NCBI RefSeq assembly: GCF_900110645.1
Contig: NZ_FOFB01000034.1
Span: 1-56,087 of the forward strand
From: Neolewinella agarilytica
Lineage (GTDB): Bacteria > Bacteroidota > Bacteroidia > Chitinophagales > Saprospiraceae
Direction: 5' to 3'
Length of the DNA: 56,087 bases
Below the pieces are notes generated by a model. It saw only the letters and a program-made list of their open reading frames with translations, ran no database searches and was not told the DNA's origin. Position numbers and translations under genes: made by a program. Below are positions 35,739 through 44,188 of the stretch, in pieces (positions within the stretch are counted from its first letter, which is position 1; the number at the start of each line of letters is the position of its first letter).

Positions 35739-36392
35739 TCAGACAGAAGCCTCAACCACCTCTCCTTCCACCAGCACAAAGACCTGATCCCCCAGGCGGG
35801 CTTTCACTTCCGCACAACCCGTGAATTCTCCGAATGCAGGCAGAATGCCCCCTTTCTCCCCAAAAAAGAAGGCCGGCAGCCGCAGGCTGTTTCCCGTCGC
35901 ATCCAGCAAGCGGACGCAGGGGTGAATATGACCATATATATTGTAAGTTCCAGTGGGGCGCTCCTGATCCGATAGCGGATGGTGGCTAAGTGACAAATTG
36001 CCAATAGTGAGAATTTCCGGCTGCCGGATCATTCTGGCTTCCTGATAAGCTGCTGCGGGTAAAATATCGTGGTTGCCCGGAATAAGTTCGAAACTCACCT
36101 CAGCGTGTTCATGGGTAAAAGCGCAGAACAAGGGCCAAACCTGATTATAGTCGCTATGAAAAAGATCTCCCAAAAAGAGAACACGCGCGGGCTTAAACAA
36201 TTTAATTAAGGAGAGAAGCCTGCTAAAATTGGCGCCTGAAACGGCGCTCGGCACGGCAATGCCAGCCCGTCGAAAGTGGGCCCCTTTACCTAAATGAAGG
36301 TCTGACAACAGCAGCGCCTTTTCAGCTGGCCAATAAGCCGCCTTCTCCGGATGCAGAATCAATTGATTACCCTTGATGTTTGTGCTGACCAT
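35739..36392 (-). CDS. pdeM: PdeM-type metallophosphoesterase (ligase-associated DNA damage response)
   Basis: 217 aa from ATG at 36392; this start is preferred over an ATG 26 codons upstream because a TACCTTTG -7 box lies between them at 36412. The metallophosphoesterase motifs are all present: SDLHLGK (D31, H33), GDLFHS (D76), GNHD (106-109), HHP (137-139) and GHIHP (H155, H157). The family is called PdeM where it sits beside an ATP-dependent DNA ligase, exonuclease and Lhr-like helicase; those partners are not in this window. A two-metal phosphodiesterase acting on DNA is expected. Confidence 0.88.
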   Translation of the reverse strand: MVSTNIKGNQLILHPEKAAYWPAEKALLLSDLHLGKGAHFRRAGIAVPSAVSGANFSRLLSLIKLFKPARVLFLGDLFHSDYNQVWPLFCAFTHEHAEVSFELIPGNHDILPAAAYQEARMIRQPEILTIGNLSLSHHPLSDQERPTGTYNIYGHIHPCVRLLDATGNSLRLPAFFFGEKGGILPAFGEFTGCAEVKARLGDQVFVLVEGEVVEASV

Positions 36393-36411
36393 ACTTAGAG
36401 ACCGAAAATCC

Positions 36412-36419
36412 CAAAGGTA
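36412..36419 (-). promoter_or_regulatory. -7 box for the PdeM gene
   Basis: The minus strand reads TACCTTTG 20 bp upstream of the ATG at 36392. No TTG is found at -33 spacing. Confidence 0.5.
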
Positions 36420-36573
36420 AACGTCATTATGAACATGAACAGGAAGCGGGTGGATGAGACTTCTCTCCATTCACCTCATAAACTGGGTTGTATCTTCTCC
36501 AATGGCACCATTCTATTTGGAAGCCTTTCGTAATAAAGCAATTTTACCGTCGTTCATTACTTAAATTTAGTGC

Positions 36574-37464
36574 ATGATTAAGTTTCTTTTTTCCCTTTTC
36601 CTTCTCTCCTCCACGCTCTCAACTGCTCAACAGGCAACGATGGTCTATGACCTCTCCTCTCCCGATCTATTAGGAGAGATGCCCAAGGAATTAGCCGAAA
36701 TTTCAGGACTTTCCCTGGCTGGCCAAAAGGTAAATGAGCTGCTTGCTATTCAGGATGAATCAGGAAAAGTTTTCCGTCTCAGCGCGCGAACAGGAAAAAT
36801 GATCTCTTCTATCACCTTCTGGAAAGATGGTGATTACGAAGGCGTTGAAGCAGTCGGTGATGACATTTGGGTGCTGAAAAGTACCGGAACGCTTTATCAG
36901 GTTATGAATATAGGCCTGCCCAGTCAGCAGGTAGAAAAATACAATACGGCATTAACCGGAGACAATGACGTAGAAGGACTTACCTATGATCCTACTCAAA
37001 ACCGGCTGCTGCTCGCTTGTAAGAAGGATGCCTCCAACGATGGTAACAGCAAGAACGGACGCTACATTTTCTCCTTTGACCTGGCTACCAAAACTTTAGC
37101 AGAGAAGCCGGTCTACGCCATTGAACGGGAGGCCGTACAAAATTACCTGCTATCCTGCGAGAAATCCACCTCTCATAAAAAGCTCTGTGATTTCTTCCTG
37201 GCCCGTGACGAATTCGATCTGGCCCCTTCCGCCATTGCCATTCACCCGATAACCGGACAGCTTTATATCACTTCCTCAGTGGGTAAAGTACTAATGGTGC
37301 TCAATACCAACGGAACGATAGACGGCTTGTACAAACTGGAAAAGGATTTCTTCCCCCAGCCCGAAGGACTGGCCTTTGACCCCGATGGCACCTTATACAT
37401 TAGTACGGAAGCCAAAAAGAAAGCCCCTGCGCGGATATACCGCCTGGCATATCGGTCAAAGTAA
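36574..37464 (+). CDS. SdiA-regulated-domain secreted beta-propeller protein
   Basis: 296 aa with a signal peptide (about 1-19). Repeated strand motifs, EISGLSLAG, DYEGVEAVGDDIWVLKS, DVEGLTYDPTQNRLLLACK, PSAIAIHPITGQLYITSS and PEGLAFDPDGTLYISTE, are those of the SdiA-regulated (PF06977) propeller, with D/E at the calcium-type turns. Periplasmic or surface-exposed; members are proposed to bind or hydrolyse small ligands but the function is unproved. TAAATTTA near 36562 is one base off the -7 consensus and would leave almost no leader. Confidence 0.87.
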   Translation: MIKFLFSLFLLSSTLSTAQQATMVYDLSSPDLLGEMPKELAEISGLSLAGQKVNELLAIQDESGKVFRLSARTGKMISSITFWKDGDYEGVEAVGDDIWVLKSTGTLYQVMNIGLPSQQVEKYNTALTGDNDVEGLTYDPTQNRLLLACKKDASNDGNSKNGRYIFSFDLATKTLAEKPVYAIEREAVQNYLLSCEKSTSHKKLCDFFLARDEFDLAPSAIAIHPITGQLYITSSVGKVLMVLNTNGTIDGLYKLEKDFFPQPEGLAFDPDGTLYISTEAKKKAPARIYRLAYRSK

Positions 37465-37613
37465 AGCAGCCTCATTCCGACTTTACTCTCCTGGCGACTT
37501 GGGCGGCAGTGTATCCTCCACCTCAGGCTTGGGAAAAACCTCTTGTTTGATTTTCACTTTCTACTGAAAGTTCTCGTCCAGCCCCTTACCTTTACCCAAA
37601 CCCCAATATCCCC

Positions 37614-38588
37614 ATGGGTCGCAAACTGGATGAGATAAAGCGCCCGATCGCTACTGAACTTAACGCTTTTGAAAAGCGGTTTAGGGAAACCATGCGTTCT
37701 CCGGTAGCTCTGATGGACCGGATCACCTACTACATCGTCCGGCGAAAGGGGAAGCAGATGCGACCGATGTTTGTTTTCCTGTCCGCCAAAGCTTGCGGAG
37801 AAATCAATGACAACAGCTACGTTGCCGCCTCCCTCATTGAAATCCTTCACACCGCCAGTCTGGTACACGACGACGTCGTCGATGAATCTTATGAGCGTAG
37901 AGGCTTTTTTTCTATCAATGCTCTTTGGAAGAATAAGATTGCCGTCTTAGTAGGTGATTATTTTCTTTCGAAAGGCCTCCTGGTTGCCCTGAAACATAAG
38001 CAATACCGCATTCTGGAAATCACCTCTACTGCCGTGCAGGCCCTGGCCGAAGGGGAATTACTACAGATTGAAAAAGCGAGACGCCTGGACATCGACGAAG
38101 CTATCTACTTTGAAGTCATTCGTCAGAAAACGGCCAGCTTAATTGCTGCTTCTACCGAAGCAGGCGCAGCCTCCACAACAACCAATGAAGCTACCCTCCA
38201 GCTGATGCATAAGTTTGGCGAAAAGATCGGTATCGCCTTCCAGATCCGGGATGACCTCTTTGATTTTGGGACGGATGACGTTGGTAAACCGAGAGGCATT
38301 GACATCAAGGAGAAGAAAATGACTCTGCCATTGATTCATGCGCTGAATCAGGCTGATCCTTCTGATCGTCGCCGAATTATCCGGCTGATCAAAAAGTACA
38401 GTGACAAGCCGGAAAAAGTCGCGGAGGTTATCCGCTTTGTTCACGAAAGTGAAGGACTTGCCTACGCTGAAAAAGCAATGTACCGCTACCGGGACGAAGC
38501 CTTTGAACTCTTGCACCAATTACCCGAGAGCCCCGCACGGCTAGCCCTGGAAGAACTGGTCAACTATGTGGTGGAGCGAAAGTATTAG
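37614..38588 (+). CDS. Polyprenyl diphosphate synthase (long-chain, IspB-like)
   Basis: 324 aa, the usual size. The first Asp-rich motif is LVHDDVVDES (DDxxD at 86-90) and the second DDLFD at 213-217. Other family motifs are GKQMRP (46-51), VGDYFLSKG (about 113-121) and KTASLIAAS (172-180). Small residues upstream of the first DDxxD favour a long-chain product, so it probably makes the octaprenyl-type side chain of menaquinone. Product length is inferred. Soluble, cytoplasmic. The gene stands alone; TACCTTTA at 37587 may be a near-consensus -7 box. Confidence 0.94.
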   Translation: MGRKLDEIKRPIATELNAFEKRFRETMRSPVALMDRITYYIVRRKGKQMRPMFVFLSAKACGEINDNSYVAASLIEILHTASLVHDDVVDESYERRGFFSINALWKNKIAVLVGDYFLSKGLLVALKHKQYRILEITSTAVQALAEGELLQIEKARRLDIDEAIYFEVIRQKTASLIAASTEAGAASTTTNEATLQLMHKFGEKIGIAFQIRDDLFDFGTDDVGKPRGIDIKEKKMTLPLIHALNQADPSDRRRIIRLIKKYSDKPEKVAEVIRFVHESEGLAYAEKAMYRYRDEAFELLHQLPESPARLALEELVNYVVERKY

Positions 38589-38599
38589 TTCATTGGCAT

Positions 38600-38721
38600 T
38601 TTAGTTCGTTGATTCGTTGGTATTTTGTGCTCCCGCTATTGCAAGGATTGGAGCCAAAGGTTCTTCTCATTTGCTCTCTTAATTTGCGGCAGATCAAAAG
38701 ACTAACAGCCCAAAAGACTAA
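38600..38721. repeat. TTCGTTGG / CAAAAGACTAAC intergenic repeat
   Basis: TTCGTTGATTCGTTGG near 38606 and two copies of CAAAAGACTAAC at 38694-38721, directly before the YfiT-like start. Related words (TTTGGTCTTTTGGTTCG) occur at 41940. Confidence 0.55.
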
Positions 38722-38723
38722 CT

Positions 38724-39239
38724 ATGCGCTACCCCATCGGCCCTTTTTCTCTCCCAAATCACGAAACAGCCGCTGCCAACCGGCTGGATTACGTTAAATC
38801 CATCGGCGGATTACCCGAAGAATTTGCCGCCGCCGCTAAGGAGCTCAAAGAACGCGGACTATTGGATGAAAGCTACCGGGAAGACGGCTGGACGGCCCGG
38901 CAGGTTATCCATCATGTGGCGGACAGCCACACCAATGCCTACGTGCGCCATAAGCGTACGCTGACGGAAGATCACCCCACCATTACGCCCTACGATGAAA
39001 CACGCTGGGCCGAATTGCCTGACGTTACGGCTGTGCCGGTTGAAGTTAGCCTTGACATTTTGCGAGGCCTCCACCTTCGTTGGGCCACGATGCTGGCCAC
39101 CTGCTCGGATAAGCAATGGGAGCGTACCGCCTTTCACGCAGGCTCTGGCTGGACTTACCGTCTGGACACCCTGGCGGCACACTATAGCTGGCATGGGCAA
39201 CATCACTTAGGCCATTTAAAAGTTATCTTGTCCAGATAA
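38724..39239 (+). CDS. YfiT/DinB-family metal-dependent hydrolase (bacillithiol transferase type)
   Basis: 171 aa. The four-helix DinB fold carries the His triad in HHVADSHTNAYVR (about 59-71) and HGQHHLGH near the C-terminus, and the N-terminal RYPIGPF is typical of the YfiT subgroup. Such proteins bind a divalent metal and several are bacillithiol-dependent S-transferases; Bacteroidota commonly make bacillithiol, which makes that role plausible but unproved here. Cytoplasmic. It follows an intergenic repeat and precedes a secreted-protein gene by about 90 bp. Confidence 0.88.
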   Translation: MRYPIGPFSLPNHETAAANRLDYVKSIGGLPEEFAAAAKELKERGLLDESYREDGWTARQVIHHVADSHTNAYVRHKRTLTEDHPTITPYDETRWAELPDVTAVPVEVSLDILRGLHLRWATMLATCSDKQWERTAFHAGSGWTYRLDTLAAHYSWHGQHHLGHLKVILSR

Positions 39240-39332
39240 TGACTATTCCAGGCGACAAAAACAGTTTTATAAGCACGTAATAGATCCTATACCCTGACGG
39301 CCAGCCTACTTTTAAGTCAAACTACTCTTCTC

Positions 39333-40964
39333 TTGAAAAATTTATACTTTCTCTTTGTCTCCTTTTTCCTGCTGTTTTCTGATGTCTCAGGCCAACAAGT
39401 CCTCAACATGAGCCTGCTGGGAACCTGGGATGACCCGGGCCTGATCAGCGCTGGCAACCGGCGCTACAGCGACGTCTGGGGCTACGCGGCCAACGGGCGG
39501 GAATACGCCTTACTGGGCTCCAGAGAGTTTGTCATTATCCTCGACGTAACCGACCCGGCTAACATCACGGAAATAGCCCGGCTCAACTCAATTGCCAATT
39601 CCGCCACTACCTGGCGGGACATTAAGGTCTACGGAGACCACGCCTACTTTATGGTAGACAACAACTCAATGATGGAGGGGCTTCAGGTCATAGATCTGAG
39701 CGATCTGCCCAACTCCGCCAGCATCGTCTATCAAAGTGCAGATGACTTCCGCACTTGTCACAACCTCATCGTGGACACGACTTCCAACCCCGTTCGTCTG
39801 TATGCTTTCGGCACCAACTCCGGCGCACAACGTGACGGCTACATGGTTTTTAGCCTGGCCAACCCTGCCATTCCAAGCCTGATGGCTTCCGTCAATCTCA
39901 GAGATGGGAATTTTACCGGGGGGTACATCCATGATGGTTATGCCATTAATGACACACTTTATGCCAATAGTGAAGGCCGGGGAATGTTCGTATACGATGT
40001 ATCTGACGCGGCAGCTCCCATTGAACTGGGGGTCTTATCTAACTACGTCAATATCGGGTACAACCATAGCAACTGGCGAACGGCAGATGGTAAGCACGTC
40101 ATCATGTGCGACGAATCAAATAACCGCCCCGTAAGAATCGTCGATGTGGAAAACCCCGCGGACATGTCTATAGTCAGCACCTTCCAGTCGCAACTCCGCC
40201 TCCCCGACATTTCGACTCACCTGGCCCACAATCCTTACGTATTAGGTGACAGCCTGGTGGTAATGAGTTACTATGACGATGGCGTGCAGGTATGGGACAT
40301 TAAAGACCGCACCAACCCTCAACGTCTCGCTTACTATGATACAACGCCAGGTACTAATAACCCTTCAGAAGGGGTCTGGGGAGCTTACCCTTACCTCCCT
40401 TCCGGGAATATTCTGGCCAGTGACATGAGGAACGGGCTTTTCGTGGTCAAAGTCGACAATTTTGCCGCCCTCCCGGTTTCTTACAGCAGCTGGGACGCCA
40501 TCCCGAATGGCAAAGATGCCCTCCTGAACTGGAGTACGGCCAGCGAATCCGATAACGCCGGGTGGGAAGTGGAGCACGCTACGGTAGCGGGGCAATTCAC
40601 TTCCGTAAGCTTTGTAGCCGCCAACACTGGCGGCACCTATACCTTCACTCACGATGCGCCGGGCAGTGGTACGCACTATTACCGTCTGCGGCAGCGGGAT
40701 TTTGACGGAACAGAGCAGCTCTCTGACGTCAAAACGGTAGTCTTTAACGAAGCAAATACGACTCTACGGGCCTACCCTAACCCGGTTGCCGAAGGAGCGG
40801 TTGTGTCTCTAGCGGGCATTGCCACGGATGAAAGCTGGACACTGTATGACCTTCAGGGTCGTCAGGTTACGAATGGCCGGGGACAACAGCTCCACAAGGC
40901 CCTTCCCGCAGGTGTGTACCTCCTGAAAACAGCAGATCAGGTCATTAAACTGGTAGTAGAATAG
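39333..40964 (+). CDS. Choice-of-anchor B (LVIVD-type) secreted protein, T9SS type A
   Basis: 543 aa starting with TTG at 39333, which begins a clear signal peptide (KNLYFLFVSFFLLF to VSGQ); no ATG fits. The body (about 22-375) shows repeated LVIVD-type blades such as SREFVIILDVTDPANITEI, GLQVIDLSDLPN, GMFVYDVSDAAAP and VQVWDIKDRTNP, the choice-of-anchor B fold. The C-terminus carries an FN3-like strand set and a type A sorting domain (YPNPVAEGAVVSL, GVYLLKTADQ). T9SS export is expected; the ligand is unknown. A dispersed repeat overlaps the stop codon. Confidence 0.88.
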   Translation: MKNLYFLFVSFFLLFSDVSGQQVLNMSLLGTWDDPGLISAGNRRYSDVWGYAANGREYALLGSREFVIILDVTDPANITEIARLNSIANSATTWRDIKVYGDHAYFMVDNNSMMEGLQVIDLSDLPNSASIVYQSADDFRTCHNLIVDTTSNPVRLYAFGTNSGAQRDGYMVFSLANPAIPSLMASVNLRDGNFTGGYIHDGYAINDTLYANSEGRGMFVYDVSDAAAPIELGVLSNYVNIGYNHSNWRTADGKHVIMCDESNNRPVRIVDVENPADMSIVSTFQSQLRLPDISTHLAHNPYVLGDSLVVMSYYDDGVQVWDIKDRTNPQRLAYYDTTPGTNNPSEGVWGAYPYLPSGNILASDMRNGLFVVKVDNFAALPVSYSSWDAIPNGKDALLNWSTASESDNAGWEVEHATVAGQFTSVSFVAANTGGTYTFTHDAPGSGTHYYRLRQRDFDGTEQLSDVKTVVFNEANTTLRAYPNPVAEGAVVSLAGIATDESWTLYDLQGRQVTNGRGQQLHKALPAGVYLLKTADQVIKLVVE

Positions 40965-40998
40965 GCGGCGCGGGACCGCAGGTGCAAGAGGGAGGTAA
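40963..40998 (+). repeat. Dispersed CGCAGGTGCAA element, short form (S3)
   Basis: AGGCGGCGCGGGACCGCAGG, then TGCAAGAGGGAGGT. It starts within the stop codon of the preceding gene. Confidence 0.75.
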
Positions 40999-41082
40999 AT
41001 GAGCATTGATTCTTGACCTAACAGGAAACGTGTAGCCTAATCACTTTCCACAGGCTTACAATTCATCCGATATAGGGTGAAA

Positions 41083-41150
41083 TAGTATTGATAGTATGAT
41101 TGCAGGCGGCCATATGATGTGCGGCAGCTACTATCATACTATCACTACTA
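41083..41150. repeat. TACTATCATACTATC inverted repeat
   Basis: TAGTATTGATAGTATGAT (41083-41100) and ATCATACTATCACTACTA (41133-41150) are inverted with one mismatch, 32-nt spacer. Similar words occur at 2967 and 5468. It may be the terminator of the convergent genes. Confidence 0.6.
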
Positions 41151-41165
41151 CCCAACTGTCATTTA

Positions 41166-41930
41166 CTACTCCTTCTCCGTTAAGTACTTCCAATACCGCT
41201 TTGGCACGTGCTGCAGGTGTAGTTTCATATTCCGGCGCTCGGGGATGTCAACGGCCTTGAAGTAGAGTTTCCACAAATCCTGATAATCCGTCTCCGCCTG
41301 GGTCAACAGCTCTTCGGAAAGATGGCGCAGCTTGCCGTCATTTGTGTCCGTCAGGGTAATAAAGTCTGCCTTTTTCACCGTCGGGTCCCAGTGCAGACCG
41401 AAATGCCGCTTTGTGTCATAAATGAGCCAATGCATAGCCGGGTAGCGAGCCGAAAAATGTGGTCCCAACAGCGGCAAACAATTGAAGTCGGGGTTAACCA
41501 AAGAGACAAACATCCCGTCCGGTGTTTCCTGAAAGCGAACGAAGGCATGCATCCGGTGTACCTCTCGTCCCATTTGCTGGTCCAGGCGCTGGAGGCGGCG
41601 GACTTTCTCGTCAGAAGCATCCTCACGGACATCCTTATCGCTCTCCATCTGACGCCGTACGAAGTGGTAAATAAGCCGCTCCGTTCCTGATTGTTCCGTG
41701 AGAAAGGCACGACGTAGCCATCTGACAACTCCTTTCCCGCTGCGGGCCCGCAGCCCTTTCATTACTCTTTGGGCATGTTCCTCATTAGTCTCTACGTGAA
41801 GGGCATCCGCGAACAGTTGCTGCTGATAAACGTCTTCTGCAACGATGTCCTCTACCTCCGCTTTGAGGCGGTAGGCTTCGAAAATGGCGGAGAAGAGGCC
41901 GGGGAAGGTGCCGTCGTAGGTGAAAGTCAC
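41166..41930 (-). CDS. TIGR03915-family putative DNA repair protein
   Basis: 254 aa from a GTG at 41930. The family's N-terminus is the motif VTFTYDGTFPGLFSAIFEAY, and this start begins exactly there. The longer frame runs through an intergenic repeat into the neighbouring gene. Other family motifs are VVRWLRRAF, HRMHAFVRF and HFSARYPAMHWLIYDTKR. TIGR03915 proteins (DUF4130) normally sit next to a radical-SAM partner (TIGR03916) and are thought to repair or modify DNA. No such partner is adjacent here; the upstream gene is an unrelated epimerase, so it is an orphan in this window. Confidence 0.87.
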   Translation of the reverse strand: MTFTYDGTFPGLFSAIFEAYRLKAEVEDIVAEDVYQQQLFADALHVETNEEHAQRVMKGLRARSGKGVVRWLRRAFLTEQSGTERLIYHFVRRQMESDKDVREDASDEKVRRLQRLDQQMGREVHRMHAFVRFQETPDGMFVSLVNPDFNCLPLLGPHFSARYPAMHWLIYDTKRHFGLHWDPTVKKADFITLTDTNDGKLRHLSEELLTQAETDYQDLWKLYFKAVDIPERRNMKLHLQHVPKRYWKYLTEKE

Positions 41931-41936
41931 GGGGTG

Positions 41937-41970
41937 GTTCTTTGGTCTTTTGGTTCGTTGGTTTGTAATT
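41937..41970. repeat. GGTCTTTTGGTTCGTTGG repeat
   Basis: GGTTCTTTGGTCTTTTGG then TTCGTTGG, the same word family as at 38600. It lies just upstream of the GTG start and supports that start. Confidence 0.55.
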
Positions 41971-42063
41971 GACCTTACAAACAGGGCCTGCGCCTTCATG
42001 TTACACATCCGATGAACTTTTGCGGCTACGCCAGCAAAAGATACAGCGGATGGGAACATGAAA

Positions 42064-42963
42064 TCAAGCGAGTAAATCACTAAGCGCGCCATCAATTTCC
42101 GGGTGTTGGAAGGTGAAGCCAGCGTTAAGGAATTTTTCAGCGGAGCAGCGGGCTCCATCCAGGACGGTGTGGCTCATCTCCCCCATCGCCAGTTTCATGG
42201 CGAAGGCGGGAGCCGGCAGCACAAGGGCGGGTTTCCCTTTAGCGGGCCCGAGGGCCGCAGCCAGTTTTTTGTTGGTGACCGGAACCGGCGCAACACCATT
42301 GTAGATCCCTTCCAGCTGCTGCCCGATGGCAAAGACATAAGTTTCCACCATATCATCGATATGGATCCAGGAGTAGTATTGGCGGCCATCTCCGAAATAG
42401 GTCGAGACGAAGAAATGCAGGGGAATGAGCATTTTTTGCAGCGCGCCCTCTTTGGGATGCAAGACGATGCCCGTTCGGTTAATGAATACCGGAATGCCCA
42501 GGCGAGCGACCTCTTCGGCACTTTCCTCCCAGAGGACACAGCTTTTGGTAAGAAAACCTTCGCCAGGCGCCGCATCTTCCCCTAGCCATTCACTGCCGCG
42601 ATCGCCATAATAACCAATTGCACTGGCGGAGAGGTAGAGCTTAGGCTTGACTCCTAATCTGGCAAAAGTTGCCGCCAGCAGGCCGCTGCTGTTGACCCGG
42701 CTGTTAATGATGACCTGCTTGCGGGCCTCCGTCCAGCGTTTATCAACGATGCCGGCGCCAGCAAGATTGACCACGTAGTCAACGTCGGTGAAAGCAGCAT
42801 CGTCAATGGTCTGTTTCTCTACGTCCCAGACGAAGGTCTTGAACGCGCTATCCGGTCGTGCCGACCGGCTGAGGTGACGCACCTCGTGGCCGAGAGCCTG
42901 TAATCGTTTGCTGAGGTGCTTGCCGATGAATCCCGTGCCACCACCGATGAGTATTGTTGCCAT
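42064..42963 (-). CDS. TIGR01777-family NAD(P)-dependent epimerase
   Basis: 299 aa. The N-terminal Rossmann motif GGGTGFIGKHL (7-17), the internal VVNLAGAGIVDKRW, the family signature SASAIGYYGDRG (about 118-129), and GEGFLT-CVLWE are all typical of TIGR01777 (YfcH/SULA-type) proteins. The C-terminal DUF1731 tail (FLNAGFTFQHPEI) is present. This is an extended SDR; the substrate is unknown, and the family is linked with cell-division or sugar functions only loosely. Cytoplasmic, 133 bp upstream of the TIGR03915 gene and on the same strand. Confidence 0.92.
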   Translation of the reverse strand: MATILIGGGTGFIGKHLSKRLQALGHEVRHLSRSARPDSAFKTFVWDVEKQTIDDAAFTDVDYVVNLAGAGIVDKRWTEARKQVIINSRVNSSGLLAATFARLGVKPKLYLSASAIGYYGDRGSEWLGEDAAPGEGFLTKSCVLWEESAEEVARLGIPVFINRTGIVLHPKEGALQKMLIPLHFFVSTYFGDGRQYYSWIHIDDMVETYVFAIGQQLEGIYNGVAPVPVTNKKLAAALGPAKGKPALVLPAPAFAMKLAMGEMSHTVLDGARCSAEKFLNAGFTFQHPEIDGALSDLLA

Positions 42964-43050
42964 ACAGGATAAAGGTTAGTCAGGGTGAAAGTGTTCTGAA
43001 GAATACAGAGAATATTCTCCGGGCGTATAAGCACTCCCCACATTGTTGCT

Positions 43051-43105
43051 CCCACCTTTCTTTGCACCCCGTAAGGAACGGGATCCAGGACCTGCGGCAT
43101 CGCCC
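43051..43105 (-). repeat. Dispersed CGCAGGTGCAA element, long form (L2)
   Basis: The minus strand reads GGGCGATGCCGCAGGTCC, TGGATCCCGTTCCTTACGGG and GTGCAAAGAAAGGT. It lies upstream of the TIGR01777 gene. Confidence 0.85.
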
Positions 43106-43213
43106 AAAAAATCCGTCGGCTCATCCTTTAAGCTTTCCTTAACCTGAATGAGGGAAAAGCAGGGGTAAGGTTTCTCTCATTACCGCAATCAGAGAGAAAC
43201 AAAACCCAATACC

Positions 43214-43999
43214 ATGCAACGCATTTTGCTTCCTTTCTTTCTTATCTTGTTCTCTGTTTCCATGGCTACCGGCCAGAACATCCGAACAGCAGAACCGATT
43301 GGCTCAGCCCCTTCTGACAAACAAGTCGTCCAGGGATTATTCACCCCCAAAAAAAATTGCACCTCTTGCAGCATTAAGGTCATCCGTCAGAATAACCGGC
43401 CGGCCATTGAAGTGAGTCTGGGTTGCTCAAAACAACCCCGGAACATTAAAATTAACGGCACCGTTGTTCCGGCCAACCACTATTCCGGTAGTACTTATAT
43501 CGCCGTACTTCAGAATGCTCCCCGCGGCAGTTACCACGTTAGCGTAAAGTCTCAGTGGGTCGCTTTAGGAGCTTATTATGCTGAAGGAGGAACGAACGTT
43601 TGTGTTCCGAATGACGTATCCGGCTCAGCCGCCTTCGTGGAGAACCTGCCCCAATATTGCAGTTCTACGCCAATAAATATCCGATCCGGCTTCAGGAATG
43701 GCACCACAACCAATTACCGATTCCAGGAAGTATTACCGGGAGGTCGTCATCCACAAATTGGCAACCAGATCCTCAGGAATGGCAACCCACCCAGCCAATT
43801 CAACCTGATGGAAATATTCCGGGCGGAAAATGGTCGTCATCTTCCACCTGGAAACTACCGGGCTATTATTTCCGTCAGCAATAGCGTTAGTGACAAGCAA
43901 ACCACCCTGAACTTTACTATCAGGGAAAGTTCACGTGATAATCCCTGTGATATTATGACCAACGATAGGATGGAGGCCCGCCGACTGGGAGGATTATAA
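43214..43999 (+). CDS. Secreted protein of unknown function
   Basis: 261 aa with a signal peptide (about 1-20, ending ATGQ). Six Cys residues, including CTSC near 48-51, and a beta-rich mature part (RPAIEVSLGC, SYHVSVKSQWVALGAYY, YRAIISVSNSVSDKQTTLNFTI) suggest one or two Ig-like folds. No sorting tail is seen, so it probably stays periplasmic. I do not recognise the family. It is a single gene with a convergent hairpin shared with purF. Confidence 0.7.
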   Translation: MQRILLPFFLILFSVSMATGQNIRTAEPIGSAPSDKQVVQGLFTPKKNCTSCSIKVIRQNNRPAIEVSLGCSKQPRNIKINGTVVPANHYSGSTYIAVLQNAPRGSYHVSVKSQWVALGAYYAEGGTNVCVPNDVSGSAAFVENLPQYCSSTPINIRSGFRNGTTTNYRFQEVLPGGRHPQIGNQILRNGNPPSQFNLMEIFRAENGRHLPPGNYRAIISVSNSVSDKQTTLNFTIRESSRDNPCDIMTNDRMEARRLGGL

Positions 44000-44025
44000 C
44001 TTTTTGCTACGCGAGTACGGTTTCC

Positions 44026-44069
44026 GAAAATTGCCCTAACTCCGCTTTCAGCTGGTTAGGGCAATTTTC
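44026..44069. terminator. Bidirectional hairpin between convergent genes
   Basis: GAAAATTGCCCTAAC (44026-44040) and GTTAGGGCAATTTTC (44055-44069) pair perfectly over 15 bp with a 14-nt loop. The AT-rich stem base gives a short U-run on both strands. It serves the secreted-protein gene and possibly purF. Confidence 0.75.
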
Positions 44070-44188
44070 AGCCTGTAACTAATCTCCTTTTGCCTGGAGG
44101 TCGGCCCTAGCGGAAGCGGGTCAATCTACAGGCGAACTGATCTGAACCCCCTCGACTTTTCCAACCTTTCGGAAGACTTACCACCAGT

